Below, in pieces: positions 8,369 to 16,533 of a stretch of 64,000 nucleotides of DNA. The stretch is from Conexibacter woesei DSM 14684 (GTDB taxonomy: Bacteria; Actinomycetota; Thermoleophilia; Solirubrobacterales; Solirubrobacteraceae): positions 4,078,001 to 4,142,000 of the forward strand of contig NC_013739.1 of the NCBI RefSeq assembly GCF_000025265.1, read 5' to 3'. The notes under the pieces are model-generated. The model had not been told where the DNA came from, did not search any database, and was given only the letters and a program-made list of their open reading frames with translations. Positions within the stretch are counted from its first letter, which is position 1, and each line of letters opens with the position of its first letter. The position numbers and the translations under genes are program-made.

Positions 8369-8459
8369 ACGTCCTCCGTGGTATCAGGCCGCAGGCCGCC
8401 GCCTTCACGAGCATGACGGCTCCGTGGGTCCAGCGCGCCGCGCCGCGACCTCCGCGGCG

Positions 8460-8509
8460 AGACCTCCGCGGTCCGCGCACACCTGGCGTGCACAGAACCG
8501 CGGAGGTCT
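8460..8509. terminator. long inverted repeat, probable terminator of the SGNH gene
   Basis: AGACCTCCGCGGT (8460-8472) and ACCGCGGAGGTCT (8497-8509) are perfect 13-bp arms around a 24-nt loop that holds a further GCAC/GTGC pair. A direct partial copy GACCTCCGCGG lies at 8447. It is 30 bp past the SGNH stop and far from the next start. There is no T-run, which is common in very GC-rich DNA. Confidence 0.5.
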
Positions 8510-8539
8510 GCGACGGGCGCTACGCGCCACCAGCCGCGA

Positions 8540-9310
8540 TCAGCACCCGTTCACATCGGTCGCAGCGGCGACGTAGGTGATCGCGTCGCGGTACGCCTGC
8601 TTGCCCGCGGTCGTCATGTGCGGATCGTTCGGTCCCAGGAACCACTCCGGGTGCGCGGCCGAGTGGGCGTCCCAGTCGAACCACACGAAGCGGTGTCCGG
8701 CGGGCTTGCTGCCGAATCTCGTCCAGACGTAGAACGCCATCTCGCCTCGGACGTACTGCGCCATCGTCGGCGAGGCGTTGTGCCGCGAGGGGCCGATGAC
8801 TATCACGCATCTCTGCGTCTCCTGCCACGCGCGCTCCATCGCCCACGCTATCTGGTCGGTGACCTCTCTTCTGGTGACCGCGCCGGTGCCGAGCTTGGCG
8901 GCGTCGTTGGTGCCGAGCGCGAGCACCGAGTGCTTCGGGTCGTGCTCGCCGATCCAGCCGCCCGTCTCCTTGCCGTCGAGCCCGTTGTTCCAGTGGAAGA
9001 ACGAGCTTCCACCGACGCCGAACGTGTGCCCCCAGAACATCTGCGTCGACGTCAGCTGGTTGGCGAGATCACTTCTGAGCCCTTGGATCAGGCTGTCGCC
9101 GATCACGGTGACGCTCGGTCTCCAGTTGAAGATCCCGTCCGCCTTCCAGGCGCCGAATGCCGGGCAGCCCCAGACCGGGCTCGGATTGCCCGGGCACGTG
9201 TACGCCGCCGCCGGCGCCGCCGCGAACGCCGCCGTCGCGCCCACCGCCGCGACGGTCGCAAGCGCCCAACCGAGCAACCGGAGCCGTATCGACCTCGTTG
9301 ACCTGCGCAT
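8540..9310 (-). CDS. secreted SGNH/GDSL-type hydrolase
   Basis: 256 aa. A Sec signal peptide spans about residues 1-36 (arginines, hydrophobic stretch, cleavage near AAPAAA/YTC). The mature part shows SGNH blocks: GDSLIQG near 70 (nucleophile Ser), the glycine loop GVGGSS, GTND (block III Asn) and NDPHMTTAGKQAY near the C-terminus (block V Asp-x-x-His). It probably removes acyl groups from cell-wall or exported glycans. ATG 9310 is chosen, with GGGAG just upstream. Six of its arginines are the rare codon AGA. It begins a block of exported proteins and is followed by an inverted-repeat terminator. Confidence 0.82.
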   Translation of the reverse strand: MRRSTRSIRLRLLGWALATVAAVGATAAFAAAPAAAYTCPGNPSPVWGCPAFGAWKADGIFNWRPSVTVIGDSLIQGLRSDLANQLTSTQMFWGHTFGVGGSSFFHWNNGLDGKETGGWIGEHDPKHSVLALGTNDAAKLGTGAVTRREVTDQIAWAMERAWQETQRCVIVIGPSRHNASPTMAQYVRGEMAFYVWTRFGSKPAGHRFVWFDWDAHSAAHPEWFLGPNDPHMTTAGKQAYRDAITYVAAATDVNGC

Positions 9311-9440
9311 GCCTCTCCCCCTGTTCGGATGTCCCAGCCTCATGAACCGCCGGGTCCGAGCTATCTACCAGTTTCAGAGATAACAGACAAGCGACCGCCC
9401 GCTGATACAGACCGCGTCCTGTCGCTCGTCACGTTTCGAG

Positions 9441-9455
9441 GCCGCCTGCGGCGGC
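9441..9455. terminator. short GC hairpin at the end of the small secreted protein gene
   Basis: GCCGCC-TGC-GGCGGC forms perfect 6-bp arms overlapping the TAG stop of the minus-strand gene. There is no T-run, so terminator function is uncertain. Confidence 0.35.
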
Positions 9456-9868
9456 TAGCAGCGCGTGATCGCCGCGACGCGGAAGCCGTCGGCCCACGGC
9501 CGCGCCGGGCCGTAGTAGGAGCCCTGCATCCACAAACGGTCGCCGGGGCGAGCGCCGCGCAGCGTCATCTGGATGTACTGGCCGCGCCAGTCGGTGTCGG
9601 TGCGGCTCGCGACGACCGCGCCGCCGCCGCGGGCGAGCGCCGCGTAGACGCCGATTCCGTGCCGGCGTGCATCGTCGCTGCCGTTGATGAACGTCGCCGT
9701 GCGAATCCGCAACTGACCGCCGCGTTCGACGACCGTGCAGGCGTAGTGGCGGAAGGCGTCCTTGCGCAGGAAGGTCCAGTCGCCGGCCGGCGGACGGCCC
9801 GCGGCGGGCTGGGCGAGGACGGCGAGGACGGCGGCGCTGAGCAGGAGCGCGAGCAGACGGCGATTCAT
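9455..9868 (-). CDS. small secreted protein of unknown function
   Basis: 137 aa from ATG 9868. A signal peptide is evident (MNRRLLALLLSAAVLAVLA, cleavage near QPAAG). The mature 110 residues contain CTVVERGGQLRIRTATFING and a final Cys, so one disulfide is possible. I recognise no family. It lies between the SGNH hydrolase (same strand) and the divergent PKD protein, in the exported-protein block. A beta-rich fold is suggested by alternating hydrophobic residues. No function is proposed. Confidence 0.6.
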   Translation of the reverse strand: MNRRLLALLLSAAVLAVLAQPAAGRPPAGDWTFLRKDAFRHYACTVVERGGQLRIRTATFINGSDDARRHGIGVYAALARGGGAVVASRTDTDWRGQYIQMTLRGARPGDRLWMQGSYYGPARPWADGFRVAAITRC

Positions 9869-9979
9869 GGGCGACGATGCTAGCGCTGCGCGCCGCCAGG
9901 GCTGCACCGTCGAGCACCGTGATGCCGGTTCCGTAGTTTCGCCGATGCGGGCCGGGTGGGCACTGCGGAAGCTGTTCGA

Positions 9980-11665
9980 ATGCGTTGGTTCATCTGTGCA
10001 CTGGCCGCCGCCTGCGTGAGCGCGGCGCTGCTTCTCCCGGTTCCCGCTTCCGCCGTCGTCCAGGGCTATGCGGAGCCCACCTACACGAAGACGTCGGGCA
10101 ACGACGCGTTCTGGTGGCGCTGGACGGCGACCACCGGCGGTGACGCCAACGGCAACGTGAACTACACGTGGTACCTCTGTTTCCGCACGTACGCCAACGG
10201 CGTGCTCGTCGAGGACAGCAACGGCACGAGCGGCCCGGGCACGCAGAACTGCACCGGCAGCCTGCGGTCGGGCCCTTCACCGTCGCAGGCCGATTACGCC
10301 GCGATGCCGTTCCAGACCAACACGGTCCTGCAGGACGGAACGCGCTACGACATGTGCGCGAGCGGCTTCTACCTGCAGCCCTTCATCTGGAAGTGGGACA
10401 GCACGTCGGCGTGCCCGTGGACGATCGTGGACCGCAACAGACCCCAGCTCTCCGTCACGGTCGGCGGCGCGGCACAGTACACCCGGAACCCGGCGCTCCC
10501 GCTGCGCATCGACTACGCCGATGCGACCAGTCCGCCGTGGGCGGGCGCCGGCGGGGTCGCGTCGAACTGGACGTGCATCAACCGCGGAGCGGCCTGCTCG
10601 CCGAGCGGCGCACCGAACGCGGCATGCAGCACGCCCGCTGACCCGGCGAGCCGCACCACCTTCTTCTCGTGCACGGCTGACGTCAGCGCCCAGCTCGACG
10701 GTGACTGGTACGTCTGCGCGTTCGCTGCTGACGGCGCGGTCCCCGACAACCCGAGCGGCGTCAACCAGTTCGCACAGGCGACGTCGAACAACGCGAACCT
10801 CTCCGGCACCACGTGCGGGCACATCGTGCTCGACCGCGTCGCACCGTCGGTGACGGCGGCCGCCGACGCGACGACGGTCACGGTCGGCCAGATCGTCCAC
10901 TTCTCCGCCACGACGAGCGACGCGTCCGGGGTGCCCGGCCAGGTCGAGTGGGATTTCGGCGACAACACCGCGCGCGGCAGCGGCACGAGCGCGTCGCACA
11001 CCTACACGCAGGCCGGGACCTACCAGGCGAAGGCGAGCACGGCCGACGGAGCCGGCAACGCCGGCGCGGGGACCGTCACGATCACGGTCCAGCCCGCGCC
11101 CGGCGGAGGGTCGGGCGGGCCGGGGACGCCCCCCGGCGCGCCGACTACCCCGGGCACGCCGAGAACCCCGGGCGCGCCGACGACGCCCGGCACGCCCAGC
11201 GCTCCCACCAACCCCGCCCCGGGTCCCGGCACGGTCACGCAGGCACCGTCCCCTGGCGCGATCAGCGAGCAGAGCGGCGGCGGGGGCACGCAGCGCACGA
11301 GTGTCGCCGGGCTCAGCGTCACCGCCCCCAGACGCTTCAAGCTCACCCCGTCGCGCCGCAAGCTGCCGCTCGCCTTCACGGTCGCGACGCCCGGCGCCGT
11401 CGACATCGCGCTCGTGCGGGCCGGCGCCGTCGTCGCCCGCGGCGGGACGAGCGCCCACCAGGCAGGCACGTTCGGCTTCTCCCTGAAGCTCCCCACGAGA
11501 GCCAAGGCCGGGACCTACACGCTCAAGATCGTCTTCCGGCCGACCGGCAAGACCGCGCGAACGAAGACGCTGCGCATCACCGTCGTCAGGCCAAAGACCA
11601 AGAAGAAGCCGGCGATGGCGCGAACCGCGGCACGTCTGCTCCAGGGCGTCCCGCTCGCACGCTGA
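9980..11665 (+). CDS. secreted PKD-domain protein with Pro-rich linker
   Basis: 561 aa. Signal peptide at 1-24 (MRWFICALAAACVSAALLL, cleavage after ASA). A Cys- and aromatic-rich N-terminal region (about 25-280) is followed by a PKD domain (about 285-375) with the diagnostic WDFGDN and HTYTQAGTY motifs. Next come a PGTP/APTTPG-type proline-rich linker (380-425) and a basic beta-rich C-terminal module (ending LRITVVRPKTKKK) of a kind often seen at the ends of secreted proteins in Thermoleophilia. ATG 9980 gives the correct signal peptide start; GTG 9956 is in frame but adds polar residues. Probably a cell-surface or extracellular adhesive protein. Confidence 0.75.
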   Translation: MRWFICALAAACVSAALLLPVPASAVVQGYAEPTYTKTSGNDAFWWRWTATTGGDANGNVNYTWYLCFRTYANGVLVEDSNGTSGPGTQNCTGSLRSGPSPSQADYAAMPFQTNTVLQDGTRYDMCASGFYLQPFIWKWDSTSACPWTIVDRNRPQLSVTVGGAAQYTRNPALPLRIDYADATSPPWAGAGGVASNWTCINRGAACSPSGAPNAACSTPADPASRTTFFSCTADVSAQLDGDWYVCAFAADGAVPDNPSGVNQFAQATSNNANLSGTTCGHIVLDRVAPSVTAAADATTVTVGQIVHFSATTSDASGVPGQVEWDFGDNTARGSGTSASHTYTQAGTYQAKASTADGAGNAGAGTVTITVQPAPGGGSGGPGTPPGAPTTPGTPRTPGAPTTPGTPSAPTNPAPGPGTVTQAPSPGAISEQSGGGGTQRTSVAGLSVTAPRRFKLTPSRRKLPLAFTVATPGAVDIALVRAGAVVARGGTSAHQAGTFGFSLKLPTRAKAGTYTLKIVFRPTGKTARTKTLRITVVRPKTKKKPAMARTAARLLQGVPLAR

Positions 11666-11723
11666 GGTTCGCCGACGCACGCGATCGGCGCAACTTCGAC
11701 TACATCGAGCCGTTCCGAGTCGC

Positions 11724-13145
11724 ATGATGCGCACGGTCGTCCTCGCCGGGGTTGTGCTGATGCTGTCGCCGGTCGTCGCGGGCGCGGCGCAGGTCGGGAC
11801 GACAGCGCCGTTCTGTCCGAGTCCGAGAGGTTGCGTCGATCTCGGGAGCGTGAGCGTGGTCGCCGCGCCCGGCGAGCGCAACGTCGTCACCGTCACGCGG
11901 GAGCTCGGCGGGATCGTCGTCGTGCATGACGACGGGGCGCCGCTGGTGAGCGCCGGCGACTGCTCCCAGGTCGACTCGCACACGGTTCGCTGCCCGTACC
12001 CGAGCGTCGGCATCCTGCTCGGAGACGGCGACGACAGCGCACTGCTCGCGACGAACGCCGCAGTGGACGGCGGCCCCGGCGATGACCGTCTGCGCGCTGA
12101 GCGCGAGGCGGGATACGTTTCCTTCATAGGCGGCGAAGGCAACGACGTGCTCGACGCGACCGACCCCAACGCCTCGACCCTGGACGGCGGTCCCGGCGAC
12201 GACGTCTTGAGCGGCTCGGGCGGGGAGGACGGGCTGATCGGCGGCGCCGGGGACGACCAGTTGTCCGCCGCCCGCGGCAACGACTTCCTGACGCCCGGGC
12301 CCGGCGCCGACGACGTCGACGGGGGCGCGGGCCGTGACCTCTTCTCGCACGCCGACCGCGGGACCACGCCGTTGACGTTCGCGCTCACGGACGGGCGCAC
12401 CGGAGAGGATCCGCGCGCGGTCGGGATCGAGGACGTCATCGGCGGTGACGGAGCCGACCGCATCACCGGCGACGACCGCCCCAACCTGATCCTCGGCAGC
12501 GGGGGGAACGACGACCTCGCCGCGCGTGGCGGCGACGACGAGGTCGACGGAGACGGCGGCGCCGACACACTCGACGGCGGTCCCGGAGCGGACCACGTCT
12601 ATGGTCGCCGCGCTGCATGGCGCGGACCGCTCGACAGCAGCGAACGTGACGGCGCCGACCGGCTGCGCGGCGGCCCGGGGCGCGACGGCCTCGACGGCGG
12701 ACCGGGCGCCGACCGCCTCACCTGCGACGGCGGCTTCGACCACGTCGCCGCCGGCGACGGAGATCGGCTCCCCACACCGGCCGGCAGTACCCGATCACGC
12801 GGCAGCGACTGCGAACGGCTGAACTTCCGCACGAGCCGGTCACGGACGTTCTTCTGCCTCCTGCCCGCGAGCCTGCGCCCTGTCGGAGCGCAGCTGTGGC
12901 TGACGAACCCCTGTCGGGGCGGCGCCTGGCACACACGCGCCGTCATGCTGCGCGGCGCCGACCGGACGCTGCTCGCCCGCGGCGTCGCCCACCACGGCGC
13001 GCTCAACATCCGCCTGCAACCGACCCGACGTGGCAGGCGCGTGCTGCGGACCGGCACCACGCGCGAGATCCTCCTCTCCGTACAGACTGACCTGCCGCGA
13101 AACCGACAGCACAGGTCGGTGCGCATCGCGATCCGCGTCGGCTGA
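11724..13145 (+). CDS. secreted protein with RTX-like calcium-binding repeats
   Basis: 473 aa. It has a Sec signal peptide (residues 1-22, ending VVAGAA) and about ten copies of the nonapeptide GGxGxDxLx between residues 110 and 345, for example DGGPGDDVLSG, GGAGDDQLSA and DGGPGADHVYG. These form calcium-binding parallel beta-rolls. The C-terminal 120 residues are a Cys-containing basic domain unlike the usual type I secretion signal. Sec export and a Gram-positive setting suggest folding outside the cell on calcium binding. It lies 58 bp after the PKD gene and may be co-transcribed. No catalytic domain is seen. Confidence 0.8.
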   Translation: MMRTVVLAGVVLMLSPVVAGAAQVGTTAPFCPSPRGCVDLGSVSVVAAPGERNVVTVTRELGGIVVVHDDGAPLVSAGDCSQVDSHTVRCPYPSVGILLGDGDDSALLATNAAVDGGPGDDRLRAEREAGYVSFIGGEGNDVLDATDPNASTLDGGPGDDVLSGSGGEDGLIGGAGDDQLSAARGNDFLTPGPGADDVDGGAGRDLFSHADRGTTPLTFALTDGRTGEDPRAVGIEDVIGGDGADRITGDDRPNLILGSGGNDDLAARGGDDEVDGDGGADTLDGGPGADHVYGRRAAWRGPLDSSERDGADRLRGGPGRDGLDGGPGADRLTCDGGFDHVAAGDGDRLPTPAGSTRSRGSDCERLNFRTSRSRTFFCLLPASLRPVGAQLWLTNPCRGGAWHTRAVMLRGADRTLLARGVAHHGALNIRLQPTRRGRRVLRTGTTREILLSVQTDLPRNRQHRSVRIAIRVG

Positions 13146-13167
13146 CCGTCGGCGCGCGAGCCTCAGT

Positions 13168-13530
13168 TCAGCTGCGCGTCACGATCGTGTAGGCCTTTCG
13201 CGTCGTCTCGTGGACGGTCCAGGTGCCACGCCAACCGCATGGGATCACGACGACCGAGCCGGCCCGCAGCTCCGTCGCCTCGCCGTCGGACGAGCGCAGC
13301 GTCGAGCGGCCCGAGAGGATGTGGCAGATCTCGTCGTAGTCGGCGGCGTCCTTGGAGAAGGCGCCGGGCGTGCACTCCCAGATGCCGACGTCGAGCCCGG
13401 CGGCGTCGTCGCCGTGGAGCACGGCGAGCGCCTCACGCGGCGCGCCGGCGATCGTGGTCGGTTTCACGCCGCGATCCTCGAGCTGCACGCTCATCGGAGC
13501 GTGGAGGACGGGCACGGTGGGGATCGGCAT
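13168..13530 (-). CDS. cupin_3-type small protein
   Basis: 120 aa single-domain cupin of the (S)-ureidoglycine aminohydrolase/EutQ-like cupin_3 group: GIWECTPGAFSKDAADYDEICHIL carries the first motif and VVIPCGWRGTWTVHE the second. The usual His-rich metal site is reduced. ATG 13530 follows AAGGAGATTCACC. It is the last gene of the minus-strand polyamine-type operon, 20 bp after the FAD oxidoreductase. Proteins of this group often sit beside amine or amino-acid oxidases; function is not established. Confidence 0.8.
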   Translation of the reverse strand: MPIPTVPVLHAPMSVQLEDRGVKPTTIAGAPREALAVLHGDDAAGLDVGIWECTPGAFSKDAADYDEICHILSGRSTLRSSDGEATELRAGSVVVIPCGWRGTWTVHETTRKAYTIVTRS

Positions 13531-13550
13531 GGTGAATCTCCTTGATCTGC

Positions 13551-14939
13551 TCATCTGCCGGCGAGTCGCGTCGCGATCGACGCGAGCCGGCTCGTACGTG
13601 TCGATCCGCCCAGCTCGCGACGGTCGGCGGCGCGGTAGAGGCTGTAGACGAGGTGCGCGCCGAGGAAGCGCAGCGGCTCGGGCTCCCAGCGGCGCGATCT
13701 GTGACCGACCCACGGCAGCGCCGTCAGCTCGCTCTCCTGCCCGAGGACCAGGTCGCGGAGCGTGCGGCCGGCGAGGTTCGCCGTCGCGACGCCGCTGCCG
13801 ACATAGCCGCCGGCCATCCCGATCCCGGTCGCGCGGTCGAGCCGGACCGCCGGCGTCCAGTCGCGCGGGACGCCGAGCACGCCGCACCACGCGTGGTCGA
13901 TCGCGGCCGACGCCGTTGCCGGGAAGAACGCGTGCAGGAGGGCGGTCAGCTGGTCGATCGTCGCCTGCTGCGTCCGCCCCGCGACGTCGGTGCGCGAGCC
14001 GAAGCGATACGGGACGCCGCGACCGCCGAACGCGATCCGCCCGTCCGCCGTCCGCTGCGCGTACATATACGCGTGCGCGTTGTCGCCGAGCAGCTCGCAG
14101 CCGCTCCAGCCGATCTGCTCCCAGACGTCGTCCGGCAGCGGCTCGGTCGCGACGATCGCCGAGTTCAGCGGAACCCAGTCGCGGCGATGGCCGCGCAGCG
14201 ACGCCGTGAAGCCCTCCAGGCAGATCAGCACGTGCGGCGCGGTGACCGTGCCGCGGTCGCTGCAGGCCCGGCCAGGCCGGACTTCGGTGACGGCCGTGCC
14301 CTCGTAGATCGGCACGCCGAGCCGCTCGACGGCGGCGGCGAGCCCGCGCACGAGCCTCGCCGGCTGCACGCGCGCGGCGTGCGGGTTCGCGAGCGCGCCG
14401 TCCGCGCCCGCGACGCGCAGCCGCCGCTCGGTCTCGGCGGCGTCGAGCTCCACCACGTCGGCGTCGAGCCCGAGCGCGCGGTTCGCCTCGTGCGCACGGC
14501 GCAGCCGGTCGAGCTGCGCGGCACCGCGCGCGACGTGCAGGATCCCGCTCTTGACGACGTCCGCCTCGATCCGCTCCTGCCGGCAGACGGCAATCACCTC
14601 GTCGACCGACTCCTCCGCCGTGCGTTGGAGCGCACGGACCGTCTCGAGCCCGTGGTCGCGCGCGATCTGCGCACGCGAGGCGGAGAACTCCGACGACAGC
14701 CAGCCGCCGTTGCGACCGGAGGCGCCGAAGCCGGCGAACTCCCGCTCCAGCACGACGACGTCCAGCTCCGGGCGCGCCCGCTTGAGGTAGTACGCCGCCC
14801 ACAGGCCGGTGAAGCCGCCGCCGACGACGCAGACGTCCGCCGAGCGGTCGCCGGGCAGCGGCGGACGGCGCCCGGGGACCTCGGTCGTGGCGAACCAGTG
14901 CGAGACGCCGCCGTTGCGGCGGGCGGTTGAGCGCCTCAT
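13551..14939 (-). CDS. FAD-dependent amine/amino acid oxidoreductase (DAO family)
   Basis: 462 aa. The FAD-binding Rossmann motif VVGGGFTGLWAAYYL lies near 36-50 and the DAO-family GFGASGRNGG near 68-77. The C-terminal part shows GVLGVPRDWTPAVRLD and GMAGGYVGSGVATANL, the usual second FAD contact. It should oxidise a secondary or primary amine and release the aldehyde or imine, as in PuuB-type oxidases. ATG 14939 overlaps the stop of the upstream cupin gene (ATGA). A second, diverged copy lies at 17767-19140 in the same locus, so two successive amine oxidations are possible. Confidence 0.88.
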   Translation of the reverse strand: MRRSTARRNGGVSHWFATTEVPGRRPPLPGDRSADVCVVGGGFTGLWAAYYLKRARPELDVVVLEREFAGFGASGRNGGWLSSEFSASRAQIARDHGLETVRALQRTAEESVDEVIAVCRQERIEADVVKSGILHVARGAAQLDRLRRAHEANRALGLDADVVELDAAETERRLRVAGADGALANPHAARVQPARLVRGLAAAVERLGVPIYEGTAVTEVRPGRACSDRGTVTAPHVLICLEGFTASLRGHRRDWVPLNSAIVATEPLPDDVWEQIGWSGCELLGDNAHAYMYAQRTADGRIAFGGRGVPYRFGSRTDVAGRTQQATIDQLTALLHAFFPATASAAIDHAWCGVLGVPRDWTPAVRLDRATGIGMAGGYVGSGVATANLAGRTLRDLVLGQESELTALPWVGHRSRRWEPEPLRFLGAHLVYSLYRAADRRELGGSTRTSRLASIATRLAGR

Positions 14940-15340
14940 CACTCGTCCCAGAAGGTGTCCGGGCGCGTGAGGCCGGCCGGCACGTCGTACACGTAGACGA
15001 CCTCGACCGGCTCGTCGCCGACGGTCGCGAAGCCGTGCGTCATGCCGCGCGGGATGTAGACCGCTGCTCCCGGCCCCGCCTCGAACTCCTCCTCCCCCAG
15101 CGTCACGCGTGCGCGGCCAGAGGTGAAGTAATACAGCTCCGCACGCGCCCGGTGGTGATGGCGCAGGTGGACGCCGCCGGGCGCCAGCGTGCACAACCCC
15201 ATCTCGAACTCGCCCGAGCCGGTCGTCTCCGGCGAGACGAGGTAGCACCAGCGGAGCGTGTCGCGCGGCCACGCCGCCGAGTCGAACCGCTCGAAGGTCG
15301 TCCACTCGGCCGTCTCCGCGTGCGTGCGCAGCGCGGACAT
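14939..15340 (-). CDS. cupin-domain protein, paralogue of the gene at 25323
   Basis: 133 aa. Cupin motif 1 is GGVHLRHHHRARAELYYFTSG, with three consecutive His; motif 2 is IPRGMTHGF. These give a plausible metal site. The ATG overlaps the stop of the M24-like gene and the stop overlaps the oxidoreductase ATG. The gene at 25323-25760 encodes a clearly related protein with the same ending (LTRPDT-x-WDE), so the pair frames the locus. A role as sugar-phosphate-isomerase-like or ligand-binding cupin in amine breakdown is possible; no reaction can be assigned. Confidence 0.85.
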   Translation of the reverse strand: MSALRTHAETAEWTTFERFDSAAWPRDTLRWCYLVSPETTGSGEFEMGLCTLAPGGVHLRHHHRARAELYYFTSGRARVTLGEEEFEAGPGAAVYIPRGMTHGFATVGDEPVEVVYVYDVPAGLTRPDTFWDE

Positions 15341-16512
15341 CAGACGACGTGCACCGTCGGCGGCGCGGGGTTCACACGCTCGACGCCGGCCTCGGTGACG
15401 GTGTAGTTGGCGCCGAGCGAGAAGCCGAAGCGCGGATCCGCCGCGGACATGCTGACGTGCAGGCAGAAGACCATCCCGACGTCGAAGGTCCCCTCCGAGC
15501 TGAGCGTGATGTCGAGCGGCTCCAGCCACGTCGGCGGGTAGGCGATGCCGACGCCGTAGCCCCAGCGGCCCATGTTCGCCTCCGCGATCCCGTCGCGATC
15601 CATCACCGCCGTGCCGGCCGCGCAGGCGGCGCGCAGCGGCGCGCCGGGGCGGATCTCGCCGAGCGCCGCGTCGAGCGCCTCGCTGCACTGGTCCCAGCGC
15701 TGCCGGTACAGCGGCGGCGGCTCGCCGACATGGAACGCCTGGTACGTCGTCACGTGGTAGCGCCGCAGGACGGCGGCGAACGAGCACTTGACGGGTTCGC
15801 CCGCTCCGATCACGCGCGCCGACGGGGACGCGTGCGAGCAGGCGGTCTTCGGCCCGCTCGCCATCCACGTCGGCATGCCCGGGTACTCGCTCCCGCGCGT
15901 GCGCAGCGCGTACTCGATCTCGGCCGCGAACTCGATCTCGGTGATGCCGGGGCGCAGGCTCGCCTTCGCGACGTCGAGCGCGTCGCCGGAGATCGCGGCG
16001 GCGGCGCGTACGTACGCCAGCTCGGCCGGCGTCTTGCGCACGCGCAGCGCGGCGACCAGTGCCGAGCCGTCGCAGACGCCGGCGCCGAGCGCACGCTCGA
16101 GCCGGGCGGCGTAGGCGACGCTGAGCGCCGCCGTGCCGTACTCCAGCGCGACGGTCGCCTCAGCGCCCGCCTCGGCGCGCACGACGCCGGCGACGATCGC
16201 CGCCGGGTCGTCGCGCTCGTAGCGGTACGCCTCCAGCTCGCTCAACCAGACCTGGCCGTCGGCGATCGGCGCGTCGATGTCGCGGATCACGAGCGTCGGC
16301 TCCCCGCCGCTCAGCGTGACCACCAGCGCCTGCTCGCTCCAGGCCGTGTTGGCGTCGTAGCCCGACAGGTAGAACAGGCTCTCGGGCGCGACGCAGACGA
16401 GCGCGTCGACCCTCTGCTCGGCCATCGCGGCCCGCAGCCGCCGCAGCCGCTGCTCGTACTCTTCGCGCGGGAACGCCCGCTCCGTCTGCTCCTGCACCGT
16501 CACAGCCTGCAC
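15340..16512 (-). CDS. creatinase/ectoine-hydrolase-like M24 protein without metal ligands
   Basis: 390 aa. An N-terminal creatinase domain (15-155) precedes a pita-bread domain. The five metal ligands of M24 peptidases are absent: the expected DxG and second Asp fall in KCSFAAVLRRYHVTTYQ (about 242-258), and the last Glu is missing from the GANYTVTEAGVE ending. RRYHVTT and WGYGVGIAYPPTW resemble the metal-free ectoine hydrolase DoeA and creatinase. It should hydrolyse a C-N bond by a metal-independent mechanism. GTG 16512 is chosen with AAGGAG 7-8 nt upstream. It sits between the SBP and cupin genes of the polyamine-type locus. Confidence 0.82.
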   Translation of the reverse strand: MQAVTVQEQTERAFPREEYEQRLRRLRAAMAEQRVDALVCVAPESLFYLSGYDANTAWSEQALVVTLSGGEPTLVIRDIDAPIADGQVWLSELEAYRYERDDPAAIVAGVVRAEAGAEATVALEYGTAALSVAYAARLERALGAGVCDGSALVAALRVRKTPAELAYVRAAAAISGDALDVAKASLRPGITEIEFAAEIEYALRTRGSEYPGMPTWMASGPKTACSHASPSARVIGAGEPVKCSFAAVLRRYHVTTYQAFHVGEPPPLYRQRWDQCSEALDAALGEIRPGAPLRAACAAGTAVMDRDGIAEANMGRWGYGVGIAYPPTWLEPLDITLSSEGTFDVGMVFCLHVSMSAADPRFGFSLGANYTVTEAGVERVNPAPPTVHVV

Positions 16513-16533
16513 GTCGTCGCTCCTTGATCGGGC

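Noticed and set aside
9361-9366. TAGATA as a -10 box for the SGNH hydrolase gene
   Set aside because: No convincing -35 box is found at 16-18 bp, so the promoter call would be weak.
12060-12760. Short GC-rich repeats in the RTX-like gene as a DNA repeat element
   Set aside because: They are explained by codons for GGxGxD peptide repeats in one continuous reading frame.
15340-16512. Naming the gene doeA (ectoine hydrolase)
   Set aside because: Fold and missing metal ligands fit, but no doeB-D or other ectoine genes are in the window, so the substrate is open.
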